From the NCBI RefSeq assembly GCF_001424485.1, contig NZ_LMQC01000004.1, forward strand, positions 22,408 to 86,407: 64,000 bases of DNA, written 5' to 3'. Below are positions 49,723-57,923 of this stretch, piece by piece (position 1 is the stretch's first letter; each line of letters starts with the position of its first letter). Below the pieces are notes generated by a model. That model worked only from the letters and a program-made list of their open reading frames with translations. It ran no database searches and had not been told where the DNA came from. A program made the translations under genes and the position numbers. This DNA comes from Modestobacter sp. Leaf380 (GTDB lineage: Bacteria; Actinomycetota; Actinomycetes; Mycobacteriales; Geodermatophilaceae).

Positions 49723-50619
49723 TCAGGGCAGGTCGGCCCGGTGCCGGTCTCCGACGTCGAACAGGTCGCCGAGCTGCTCGACCCGGTCCAGCACGGCCGC
49801 GGTGTCGAAGACCAGCGAGGCCGCGTCGTCGAGCTCCTCCCAGGTCACCGGCGTGGACACCGTCGCACCGGCCCGGGCCCGCAGCGAGTAGGGCGCGACC
49901 GTCGTCTTGGCCGTGTTGTTCTGGCTCCAGTCGACCAGCACCTTCCCGGGCCGCAGCACCTTCTCCATCCGCCAGACGACCTCGTCGGGGGTCTCCTCGG
50001 TCAGCGCCTGGGCCAGCGTCTTGGCGTACCGCGAGGGCTGGTCGGGGTCGGTGCAGCGGATCGGCGCGTAGACCTGCAGCCCCTTGGAACCGGAGGTCTT
50101 CACCACCGGGTCCAGGCCGTCGTCCACCAGCCGCTCGCGCAACCGCAGCGCCAGGGCGGCGCACTCGGCCACGCCGGTGCCCGGCCCCGGGTCCAGGTCG
50201 AGCACCAGCAGGTCGGGCAGCTGCGGCACGCCGTCCTCGTCGACCCGCCACTGCGGGACGTGCAGCTCCAGCGCGGCCAGGTTCGCCGACCAGGCCAGGT
50301 CGGGGACGTCGGTGAGCAGCACCATGTCCAGCGTCTCGCGGTCCTTGGTGGACCCCGGCGCCGGCACCACCACGTGCCGTACCCAGGCCGGGGCGTGCCG
50401 GGCGTTGTTCTTCTCGAAGAACGAGGCGCCCTCGACCCCGTGCGGCCAACGGGTGAAGGTGACCGGCCGGCCGGCCAGGTGCGGCAGCAGCACCGGTGCG
50501 ACCTGCACGTAGTACTGGATCACCTCGGCCTTGGTGAACCCGACCTCCGGGTACAGCACCTTGTCCAGGTTGGAGACCTCGAGCTGCCGGCCCGCGATGG
50601 ACACCCGCTGGCGGCTCAC
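49723..50619 (-). CDS. LigD-type NHEJ polymerase (standalone PolDom)
   Basis: 298 residues. The LigD primase/polymerase fold is shown by FTKAEVIQYYVQVAPVLLPHLAGRPVTFTRWPHGVEG, the metal motif LVLDLDPG (DxD) and VKTSGSKGLQVYAPI. It adds NTPs at breaks during end-joining. Ligase and nuclease domains of full LigD are absent and the ligase is the next gene upstream, overlapping by 4 bp. Confidence 0.92.
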   Translation of the reverse strand: MSRQRVSIAGRQLEVSNLDKVLYPEVGFTKAEVIQYYVQVAPVLLPHLAGRPVTFTRWPHGVEGASFFEKNNARHAPAWVRHVVVPAPGSTKDRETLDMVLLTDVPDLAWSANLAALELHVPQWRVDEDGVPQLPDLLVLDLDPGPGTGVAECAALALRLRERLVDDGLDPVVKTSGSKGLQVYAPIRCTDPDQPSRYAKTLAQALTEETPDEVVWRMEKVLRPGKVLVDWSQNNTAKTTVAPYSLRARAGATVSTPVTWEELDDAASLVFDTAAVLDRVEQLGDLFDVGDRHRADLP

Positions 50620-51566
50620 TCCGGCGCCAACTCGGCCGGCGCCACGTCCTCGCGCAGCCCGCGCCAGGCGGGGTGCCGGAGGTGGCCGTCGCCGGTCCAC
50701 CCCGCGAACACCACCTCGCCCACCAGCTCGGGCTCCACCCAGTGCGCCTCGCGGACGACGTCGGCGGGCACCTCCCCGGCGAACGGGGACGTCGACCGGG
50801 CGGCGACCTGACCGGCGAGCTCGCGCAGCGCGCGGTCGGTGAAGCCGGTGCCCACCCGCCCGGCGTAGCGCAGGCCCGCCGGCCCCTGCACCCCGACCAG
50901 CAGCGAGCCGATGCCGCCGGCGCGGCGCCCGTTGCCCGGGCGCCAGCCGCCGACCACCACCGACTGGTGCTGCACGTTCTTGATCTTCAGCCACTCCGGG
51001 CCCCGGCCCCCGGGCCGGTACGGCGAGGCCAGCCGCTTGGCGACCACGCCCTCCAGCCCGTGCTCCCGGCTGGCCGCCTGCACCCCGGCACCGTCGGTGT
51101 CGAACCACGGGGTCGGGGACCACCGCCGGGCCGTGGGCTCGAGGGTGTCCAGCAGCTCCCGGCGCTCCCGGTAGGGCCGGTCCAGCAGCGAGGTCCCGTC
51201 CAGCGCCAGCAGGTCGAACACGAAGTAGCACGCCGGCACCCTCCGCGCGGTGCGGGCGACCTCCGGGCCGGTGAGGTGCATGCGCTGCTGGAGCAGCCCG
51301 AAGTCCGGCCGGCCGAGAGCGTCCAGGGCCACCACCTCGCCGTCCAGGACGGCGTCCCGGTCGGCCAGCGACGCCGGCAGCGCGGCCAGCTCGGGGTAGC
51401 GCTGCGTCACGTCGGTGCCGCTGCGGGCCCGGAGCCGGAGCTGCCCGCCGGCGACGTGGGCCAGCACCCGCACGCCGTCCCACTTGAACTCGTAGGCCCA
51501 GCCGTCGTCGGTGGCCGGCAGCTCCCCGGCCACCGCCAGCATCGGCCGCGTGCCCTCGTCGACCAC
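50616..51566 (-). CDS. ATP-dependent DNA ligase (standalone NHEJ type)
   Basis: 316 residues. The nucleotidyl-lysine motif is KWDG (about 28-31, YEFKWDGVRV). Motif III DGEVVAL, motif IV EGVVAKR and motif V EWLKIK are in place. The OB-fold C-terminus ends in GWTGDGHLRHPAWRGLR. GTG 51566 starts 1 bp after Ku ends; ATG 51542 (MLAVAG) is also possible. It seals breaks held by Ku, in partnership with the separate polymerase. Confidence 0.93.
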   Translation of the reverse strand: MVDEGTRPMLAVAGELPATDDGWAYEFKWDGVRVLAHVAGGQLRLRARSGTDVTQRYPELAALPASLADRDAVLDGEVVALDALGRPDFGLLQQRMHLTGPEVARTARRVPACYFVFDLLALDGTSLLDRPYRERRELLDTLEPTARRWSPTPWFDTDGAGVQAASREHGLEGVVAKRLASPYRPGGRGPEWLKIKNVQHQSVVVGGWRPGNGRRAGGIGSLLVGVQGPAGLRYAGRVGTGFTDRALRELAGQVAARSTSPFAGEVPADVVREAHWVEPELVGEVVFAGWTGDGHLRHPAWRGLREDVAPAELAPE

Positions 51567-51567
51567 C

Positions 51568-52518
51568 TCAGGCGGACTTGGACGCGGCGGCCTTCTCGGC
51601 CGGGGCCTTCTTGGCCGGGGCCTTCTTGGCTGGCGCGGCCTTCTTCGCCGCGGCCTTCTTCGCGGGTGCCTTCTTCGCGGGTGCCCTCTCCGCCGGGGCC
51701 TCCTCCGCGGACGCGTCGGCACCGTCGTCGGCGGCGGGCTTCTTGCCGGCCTTCTCCACGCTGCGCCGCAGCGCGCTCATGAGGTCGACCACCGAGCCGT
51801 CGTCCTCGTCCTCCGCGGACTCCTCGGGACGGACGACGTCGCCACCGGCCTGCTTGGCCTCCAGCAGCGCCGCCATCGCCTCCTTGTAGTCGTCGGTGAA
51901 CGCCGTCGGGTCGAAGGTGCCGCTCATGGTGGAGATCAGCGACTCGGCCATGGCCAGCTCGGCCGGCTTGGCGGTGACGTCCTCGTCCAGGAACCCGAAC
52001 TCCGGTGCCCGGATCTCGTCGGGCCAGCGCATGGTGTGCAGCACCAGGACGCCGTCCCGGACCCGCAGCGCCGCCAGCGACTCGCGCTGCCGGATGGCGA
52101 TCTTGGTGATCGCGACCTGGCCGGCGTTCTCCAGCGCGGAGCGCAACAGCACGTAGGGGCGGGTCGCGGTGCCCTCGGGCTCCAGGTAGTAGGTCTTCTC
52201 GAAGTGCACCGGGTCGATCTCGGACTGGTCGACGAACTGCAGCACCTCGATCTCGTGCTTGCTGCCCAGCGGGAGCTCGTCCATGTCGGCGTCGGTGAGC
52301 ACGACCAGCTGGCCGTCGGGCAGCTCGTAGCCCTTGGCGATGTCCCGGTACTCGATCTCCTCGCCGTCCACCGAGCAGACCCGGCGGTACTTCACCCGGC
52401 CGCCGTCGGTGGCGTGCACCTGGTGGAACTTCACGTCGTGGTCCTCGGTGGCCGAGTACAGCTTCACCGCGATCGAGACCAGCCCGAAGGAGACCGCACC
52501 ACGCCAGATCGACCGCAC
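51568..52518 (-). CDS. ku: Ku DNA end-binding protein
   Basis: 316 residues. SIWRGAVSFGLVSIAVKLYSATEDHDVKFH is the Ku core start, followed by RRVCSVDGEEIEYRDIAKGYE. The Ku fold runs to about 250. The C-terminal ~55 residues are a Lys/Ala/Pro tail of repeated PAKKA blocks, likely DNA-binding as in other long bacterial Ku proteins. GTG 52518 is set by GAGGAGG just upstream; the open frame extends 16 residues further. First gene of the Ku-ligase-polymerase operon. Confidence 0.95.
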   Translation of the reverse strand: MRSIWRGAVSFGLVSIAVKLYSATEDHDVKFHQVHATDGGRVKYRRVCSVDGEEIEYRDIAKGYELPDGQLVVLTDADMDELPLGSKHEIEVLQFVDQSEIDPVHFEKTYYLEPEGTATRPYVLLRSALENAGQVAITKIAIRQRESLAALRVRDGVLVLHTMRWPDEIRAPEFGFLDEDVTAKPAELAMAESLISTMSGTFDPTAFTDDYKEAMAALLEAKQAGGDVVRPEESAEDEDDGSVVDLMSALRRSVEKAGKKPAADDGADASAEEAPAERAPAKKAPAKKAAAKKAAPAKKAPAKKAPAEKAAASKSA

Positions 52519-52617
52519 GGTCGCCTCCTCGCTCACCGCGCGCCCCGCACGGGCGCGCAAGATCACAGGGTAGGGGCGGTCCGGGCCCTGCGGCAGCCCG
52601 AGACCACCCCGGAGGGG

Positions 52618-53145
52618 TCAGTCCCCCGTCGCTGCGGACTGCAGCCGGTCGTAGAGGAACTGGCCCACGTCGGCGCCGGCGACCGTGGTCATCACCAGCC
52701 CGGCCAGCCGGGTGGCCCGCGGCGCGGCGACCCAGGAGAGCACGAAGCCGGTGCCGATCCACTGGGCCAGGCAGAAGGGGCAGGTGACCAGCTCGCCGAC
52801 GGCGTGCTTCCACCCCCCGTGCTCGCGGATCTCCTCGGCGACCTCGGCCTCGCCGGACGTGCCCCGGTAGCTGGTGAACGGTGCCCGCAGCGGGCTGGTG
52901 ATCGGGTCCTTGGCGACGGTGCGGGCCAGCCGGAACGTGGCCACGGTGAGCAGCAGCGCATCCCCGACCGGGATCCGGTCGGGCAGCGGGCGACCCGAGG
53001 CGCGCAGCGCGGCCGCGCCGGCCGCGGTCACGGCGCCGTAGACGCCCATGGCCCCGAGCAGACCGCCCAGGGGGCGCTGCTCGCCGTGCGCGTAGTCGCG
53101 CTGCTGCGCGCGGGCCCAGTCGGTGACGGTGGAGGTGACGGACAT
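52618..53145 (-). CDS. DUF1360 membrane protein
   Basis: 175 residues. Two or three hydrophobic segments (about 27-47, 60-75 and 125-160) flank a DUF1360 core with FRLARTVAKDPITSPLRAPFTSY and the cysteine motif TCPFCLAQW. Actinobacterial and Bacillus homologues (YjcA) are sporulation- or stress-linked, of unknown activity. A GGGTAG box at 53155-53160 is 9 bases from the ATG and may be a SigF-type -10. Confidence 0.85.
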   Translation of the reverse strand: MSVTSTVTDWARAQQRDYAHGEQRPLGGLLGAMGVYGAVTAAGAAALRASGRPLPDRIPVGDALLLTVATFRLARTVAKDPITSPLRAPFTSYRGTSGEAEVAEEIREHGGWKHAVGELVTCPFCLAQWIGTGFVLSWVAAPRATRLAGLVMTTVAGADVGQFLYDRLQSAATGD

Positions 53146-53254
53146 GCCGGGCCGCTACCCCTCGTCCCCGGGTGGACACCGGGTGCATGCCAGCGGCGCT
53201 GCCGGGTAGGGCAGCAACTGATCAGCTGCATCTGCACCGACGGAGGACACACCC

Positions 53255-53674
53255 ATGACCCAGCCCGAGGGCCAGACCGCCCGCGACGTGTTCCCCGAGG
53301 ACGACGGCATCCCCGAGATCGCCGACGACACCCCCGAGGCCGCCGCGGCCGAGGACCCCCAGTTCGCCCCTGAGATGGGCGCCGAGCGCGCCAACGCCAG
53401 CGTCGACTTCGGCACCACCGCCGCCGAGCAGTCCGAGGGCGAGTCCCTCGACGGCCGCCTGGACCGCGAGGTCCCCGACGTCGACGTCGACCCCGGCGTG
53501 CGCCCGGCGGAGGACCCCGACCACACCGCCCCCCAGCTGGACCAGGACGCCGACGCCGACCCGCTGGACGACTCCGGCACCGACACCGTCGGTGACGACG
53601 TCCTCGCCTCCGACACCGGCGCCATCGGTGGCGACGGCCCCGAGGAGCAGGCCGTCCACCCCGTCGCGGACTGA
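53255..53674 (+). CDS. Acidic DUF5709-like protein
   Basis: 139 residues, highly acidic (Asp/Glu about 30%) and Ala/Pro/Gly rich, with no hydrophobic core and no Cys; likely disordered. ARDVFPEDDGIPEIADD and RLDREVPDVDVDPG look like the actinobacterial DUF5709 family. GGAGG lies 10 bases before ATG 53255. It diverges from DUF1360 across a region with two outward GGGTAG boxes, suggesting stress-sigma control. Function unknown. Confidence 0.75.
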   Translation: MTQPEGQTARDVFPEDDGIPEIADDTPEAAAAEDPQFAPEMGAERANASVDFGTTAAEQSEGESLDGRLDREVPDVDVDPGVRPAEDPDHTAPQLDQDADADPLDDSGTDTVGDDVLASDTGAIGGDGPEEQAVHPVAD

Positions 53675-53924
53675 CCGCACCTCCCCCGCGCGCCCGTCCC
53701 GCCGCACCCCTCCCGCACGAGTTGTGGGAGGGGTGCGCCTGTGTCTAGGGTCGCCGCGGCGGTTGAGCAGCCAGCTGCCGAAGGACGTCCGGGCGTCGCC
53801 CGGGCGAACCGCCCGACTTCTCGGACTCCCCACCAGGGCCGAGGAGTCGGACGCCACCACGACCGGTACGTTGTGGTGGCTGATGCGTGCCCGTCGGGCT
53901 CGCTGCTGAGAGGAGCTGCAGTCC

Positions 53925-54332
53925 GTGACCTCATCTGACCTGCCCGCCGAGGGACAGCGCGACGCGTCGGCTCCCACCGACACCGCCGACGCTCCCTTCG
54001 ACGACGTCATCACCCTGTCGACGTCCACGGACGCCGACGGTGGCGTCACGGTGACGGTCGTCGGCGAGGTGGACACCTTCACCGCTCCCGTGCTCCGCGC
54101 CAGCCTGGACACCCAGCTGGAGCAGCAGCCGTCCGAGCTGGTCATCGACCTGTGCGGCGTCCAGTTCCTGGGCTCCGCCGGTCTGGCCGTGCTGGTGGAG
54201 ACCCAGAAGTCCGCGCGCTCCCGCGACGTGGGGCTCAAGCTCGTCGCCTCCACCCGGGCGGTCACCCGCCCGCTGGAGGTCACCGGCCTCATCGACCTGT
54301 TCACCATCGTGGACGGCAACGGCGCCAAGTAG
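53925..54332 (+). CDS. STAS-domain anti-sigma factor antagonist (RsbV-like)
   Basis: 135 residues. A 30-residue disordered start precedes the STAS fold: VTVVGEVDTFTAPVLRASLDTQL, IDLCGVQFLGSAGLAVLVETQ. The Ser of LGSAGL is the expected phosphorylation site. It would free the SigF-like factor by binding the RsbW-type kinase when dephosphorylated. GAGGAG precedes the GTG 53925. Its partners lie about 3 kb downstream. Confidence 0.92.
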   Translation: MTSSDLPAEGQRDASAPTDTADAPFDDVITLSTSTDADGGVTVTVVGEVDTFTAPVLRASLDTQLEQQPSELVIDLCGVQFLGSAGLAVLVETQKSARSRDVGLKLVASTRAVTRPLEVTGLIDLFTIVDGNGAK

Positions 54333-54340
54333 CGCACCGC

Positions 54341-54380
54341 GACGACGGGCGCCCCACCAGCCGGTGGGGCGCCCGTCGTC
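54341..54380. terminator. Bidirectional terminator hairpin
   Basis: 18-bp perfect stem (GACGACGGGCGCCCCACC and its complement) with an AGCC loop between the STAS and topoisomerase genes. Confidence 0.85.
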
Positions 54381-54405
54381 GTCTGCGGGACCTGCTCTGC
54401 CGGTC

Positions 54406-55413
54406 TCAGGCCGACAGCAGCTGGCAGACGCCCAGCTCGACCCGACGTTGGCGCTCCCGGTCGTCCTGCGCGCCGGCCGCCTCCGCCAGCGCCTCCGCGA
54501 TCGTCTCGCCGTGCTCGAACCGGTCCACCACCCGCGGGTCGACGTAGCTCTGCTTACACACCGTCGGGGTGTTGCCCAGCTGGTCCGACACCGCCACGTA
54601 GGCAGACCGCAGCGCCTTCTGCCGCCCGGTCCGCGACCTCGGCGGCTCCTGCTCGGCCAACAGCACGGCCATCAGCACGGTGGCGTTCCAGGTGCGGAAG
54701 TCCTTGGCGGTGATCTCCGCCCCGGAGACCTCCTTGAGGTAGGCGTTCACCTCGTCGCTGGTGACGTCGTGCCAGCCGCCGTCGTCGTCCTGCCAGGCCA
54801 GCAGCTCCTCACCCGTGTCCGCGGGCCGCTCCAGCAGCTGCCGGACGACGGTGGCGGTGGGGGCGTCGGTCACCTCGATCTCGCGCTGCTTGCCGCCCTT
54901 GGCCAGGTAGTGGAAGGCCACGGTCGTGCCGCGGACCTCGACGTGCTCCCGGCGCAACGTCGCCAGCCCGTAGGTGCCGTTGTCCTCGGCGTACTGCTCG
55001 CTGCCCACCCGGAAGGCGCCCAGGTCCAGCAGCCGCACACCGGCGGCCAGCACCCGTTCCCGGGTCAGCCCGCGCCGACGCAGTGCCGCGGCCACCTCGT
55101 CGCGGACGTCGGGCAGCTGGTGGCTGATCTCCAGCACCCGCTCGTGCTTGGCGGCGTCCCGCTTGACCCGCCACTCGTCGTGGTACCGGTACTGCCGCCG
55201 TCCGGCAGCGTCGGTGCCGACGGCCTGGATGTGGCCGTTGGGCCAGGGACAGATCCACACGTCACGCCAGGCCGGCGGGATCGCCAGGGACCGGAGCCGG
55301 TCGGCCCGCTCGTCCCGGATGAGCGAGCCGTCCTCGTCGTAGAACGCCCAGCCCCGTCCGGCCCGCCGACGGGTCCAGCCCGCCCGGTGCACGTCGCTGC
55401 GCCGCAGTCTCAC
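54406..55413 (-). CDS. Eukaryotic-type (type IB) DNA topoisomerase
   Basis: 335 residues. RLRRSDVHRAGWTRRRAGRGWAF at the start, FRVGSEQYAEDNGTYGL, AKDFRTWNATV and the active-site region NTPTVCKQSYVDPRVV with the nucleophilic Tyr match bacterial topoisomerase IB. Arg and Lys/His residues of the pentad appear in KRD, RVGSE and the AKDFRTW segment. It relaxes supercoils by single-strand nicking and needs no ATP. GTG 55413 gives the standard N-terminus, 6 codons after a TTG 55431 alternative. Common in radiation-tolerant actinobacteria and mycobacteria. Confidence 0.92.
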   Translation of the reverse strand: MRLRRSDVHRAGWTRRRAGRGWAFYDEDGSLIRDERADRLRSLAIPPAWRDVWICPWPNGHIQAVGTDAAGRRQYRYHDEWRVKRDAAKHERVLEISHQLPDVRDEVAAALRRRGLTRERVLAAGVRLLDLGAFRVGSEQYAEDNGTYGLATLRREHVEVRGTTVAFHYLAKGGKQREIEVTDAPTATVVRQLLERPADTGEELLAWQDDDGGWHDVTSDEVNAYLKEVSGAEITAKDFRTWNATVLMAVLLAEQEPPRSRTGRQKALRSAYVAVSDQLGNTPTVCKQSYVDPRVVDRFEHGETIAEALAEAAGAQDDRERQRRVELGVCQLLSA

Positions 55414-55479
55414 CCGCCCTCGGGTGCGCAACGGACGCGGCGTCCAAACCAGCTCACCGGACGACGTCGTCCGGTCGGG

Positions 55480-57267
55480 TCAGAGGAGGACGGCCACCGC
55501 AGGGACGCCGGCCAGGTCCAGCACGTGCCGGACCATCGACCCCGTCGGGGCACACACCTCGAGCTCCCAGCCCTCGCCGTGCCCGACCCGGCCGATCTCC
55601 AGCACCACCGACACCGCGGCCGAGCTGAGCTCGGTGACCCCGCGCAGGTCCAGCCGGGCCGGCACCGCGCCACCGCGGGAGGCCTCCAGCAGCCGGATCC
55701 GCAGCCCGGAGGCCGCCGCGGTGTCCAGGGCACCGGTGACGGTGACCGTCGGGATGCCGCCGCTGCGGTCCACCACGGCGGCGTCGACCCCGTCCGTCTC
55801 CTCCGGGACGTCGTCGAGCAGTCCGCGCAACGGCACCCGCAGGGTCACCGTGGTGCCCCCGGCAGCGGCGTCGACCACCACGTCGCTGCTGAGCTGGCGC
55901 ATGATCAGCAGCCCCCGGCCGCGGTCGCCGGGGTCCTCGTCCGGGGTGCGCCAGTGGCCGGCGTCCCGGACGACGACGGTCAGCGTGCCGTCGTCGTCGG
56001 CCCGGGCGTCCAGCCAGAGCCGGCCCGGGGCGTCGGCGGGGTAGGCGTGCTCGACGGAGTTGGCGCAGGCCTCCCCCACCGCGACCTGCACGGCCACCAC
56101 CTCCTGGGCGCCCAGACCCACCGCGGCCAGCCAGGCGCCCAGGGCCCGGCGGACGGCGGGCAGCGAGCTCGGCACGGCGAGCAGGTCCAGGTGCACCGGG
56201 CGCACGGCGCCCGAGCGGCGCACCGCGAGGACCGCGACGTCGTCGTCGGCCCCGGTGGCGGGCAGCACCGCGCCCGCGACCCGGCCGGCCAGGCCCGACT
56301 CGTCCTCGCCGTCCCGCAGCGCCGTCACGGCGGCCGCGGACAGCGCGGCCCAGCAGTCCTCGGGCGTGCGGTCGGGGACGTGCAGCGCCCCGTCGGAGAC
56401 CAGGACCAGGGCGCCGTCCTCGGCCAGCCGTGCCGTGTGGACCTGCACCGGCTCGGCGTACCGGGAGCCCAGCGGCGGGCGCGGGTCGGCGGTCAGCCGC
56501 TCCACCGAGCCGTCGGGGCGCGCCAGGAACGGCGGCGGGTGCCCGGCCGCGGCCCACCACAGCTCCCCGGTGCCGGCGTCCAGCAGCACGTGGCACAGCG
56601 AGGACCCCCGGACGTCGTCCATGTCGACGGCCAGGGCCTCCAGCGCCCCCAGCACTGCGGCCGGGCCGGGGTCGCGGCGCACCTCGGCCAGCCAGGCGCC
56701 GCGCAGCCTGGCCATCGCCGAGGTGGCGGTGAGCCCGCTGCCGACGCCGTCGCCGACGACCAGGGCCAGCCGGCCGCCACCGACCGCCACCGCGTCGTAC
56801 CAGTCGCCGCCGGCGGCCTCGGGCCGCCCGGCCCGGGAGTAGCTGCCGGTGACCCGCGCGCCGGGCAGCAGCGGCAGCGAGGTGGGCAGCAGCACCTCCT
56901 GGGCGGCCCGGTCGACGACGTCGGGGGCGACCACCTCGGCCGGGTGCTCCTGCAGCAGCACCAGCACGCCCGGGCGGTCGGACGGGTCCAGCCGGGTCAG
57001 CGTCACCACCGCGGGCACGCCGTCGGCGGCGCCGGACAGCACGCTGGGGCCCCGGCCGGCCAGCACGTCGGCCACCAGGTCCGCCAGCGGCCGGCCCGCC
57101 ACCGTCGGCAGCGCGGACCGGGCCCGTCCGGCGGCGTTGGCCCACCGCAGCTCCGGGGTCGCCGAGTCGTCGCGGACGAACCACCAGACGACGACGGGCG
57201 CCGCCTCGAGCGCGGTGGTCAGCGCAGGCAGCTCGGTCGGACGGGGGCTGCCCGGGACGCCGTTCAT
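55480..57267 (-). CDS. PAS-PP2C-HATPase-STAS four-domain stress regulator
   Basis: 595 residues: PAS-like (about 15-110), SpoIIE/RsbU PP2C phosphatase (about 130-348; metal-site segments GGDWYDAV, GDGVGSG, SDG and ADDD), an RsbW-type ATPase domain (about 355-480; N-box GEACANSVEH with Asn403 intact, and GRGLLIMRQL), and a C-terminal STAS (about 495-592; ELSSAAVSV with Ser549). All partner-switching activities (phosphatase, kinase, antagonist) reside in one chain. It could sense a signal, phosphorylate and dephosphorylate its own STAS or the separate RsbV-like protein, and so control the SigF module encoded divergently. Confidence 0.9.
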   Translation of the reverse strand: MNGVPGSPRPTELPALTTALEAAPVVVWWFVRDDSATPELRWANAAGRARSALPTVAGRPLADLVADVLAGRGPSVLSGAADGVPAVVTLTRLDPSDRPGVLVLLQEHPAEVVAPDVVDRAAQEVLLPTSLPLLPGARVTGSYSRAGRPEAAGGDWYDAVAVGGGRLALVVGDGVGSGLTATSAMARLRGAWLAEVRRDPGPAAVLGALEALAVDMDDVRGSSLCHVLLDAGTGELWWAAAGHPPPFLARPDGSVERLTADPRPPLGSRYAEPVQVHTARLAEDGALVLVSDGALHVPDRTPEDCWAALSAAAVTALRDGEDESGLAGRVAGAVLPATGADDDVAVLAVRRSGAVRPVHLDLLAVPSSLPAVRRALGAWLAAVGLGAQEVVAVQVAVGEACANSVEHAYPADAPGRLWLDARADDDGTLTVVVRDAGHWRTPDEDPGDRGRGLLIMRQLSSDVVVDAAAGGTTVTLRVPLRGLLDDVPEETDGVDAAVVDRSGGIPTVTVTGALDTAAASGLRIRLLEASRGGAVPARLDLRGVTELSSAAVSVVLEIGRVGHGEGWELEVCAPTGSMVRHVLDLAGVPAVAVLL

Positions 57268-57431
57268 CTGGGCTCATCCCACCCGAACGCCCAGGACCCG
57301 GCAACCGCGACGGGGGTGCCGTCGGGCACGTCGGTCGGGCGGGCCACCCGGGGGTGCGGGAGGATGGACGACGGCCGCCGAGCACGGGGCGGCCCCCACG
57401 CGCGACAGGACACGACAGGAGCACACGACGG

Positions 57432-57923
57432 ATGGTCGACTCGACGGCCGCCGCCTCAGGCGAGCGGCGCACGGAACGACTGGAGCTCCGGGTCCCGACC
57501 TCCCGGACCCAGCTGCCCGCGGTGCGGGCCATGGCCGGTGACCTGGCGATGCGGATGGACTTCGACCTCGACGCTGTCGAGGACCTCCGCCTGGCCGTCG
57601 ACGAGGCCAGCGCCACGCTGGCCTCGGTGGCGAGCCCCGGCTCGGCGCTGACCGTGGTCTTCGAGGCGGCCGCCGGTGGCCTGCACATCGACGCCTGGGT
57701 GCCGACCGCCCCGGGCACCGACGTCCCCCGCGACGGGTTCGGCTGGGCGGTGCTGCACACCCTGGTGGACAGCGTCGACGCCGGCCCCTCCACCCAGGCG
57801 GCCGTGCCGGCCGGTGACGGCTCCGAGGGCGCGGTCGCGGTGATCACCTTCGAGAAGCACCTGCCCGGGCCGCTGAGCCGCGCCACCGGTGACGCCGACT
57901 CCGACCTCTCGGTCCTGCGGTGA
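57432..57923 (+). CDS. RsbW-type anti-sigma factor/serine kinase
   Basis: 163 residues. HATPase_c fold: RLELRVPTSRTQLPAVRAMAGDLAMRMDFDLDAVEDLRLAVDEASATL. The N-box is VDEASATL, without the usual Asn, as in several actinobacterial SigF anti-sigma proteins. The late GFGWAVLHTLVDSVD is the G-box helix. It should bind and inhibit the sigma factor encoded next (4-bp overlap GTGA). ATG 57432 is preceded by AGGAG. Confidence 0.9.
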   Translation: MVDSTAAASGERRTERLELRVPTSRTQLPAVRAMAGDLAMRMDFDLDAVEDLRLAVDEASATLASVASPGSALTVVFEAAAGGLHIDAWVPTAPGTDVPRDGFGWAVLHTLVDSVDAGPSTQAAVPAGDGSEGAVAVITFEKHLPGPLSRATGDADSDLSVLR

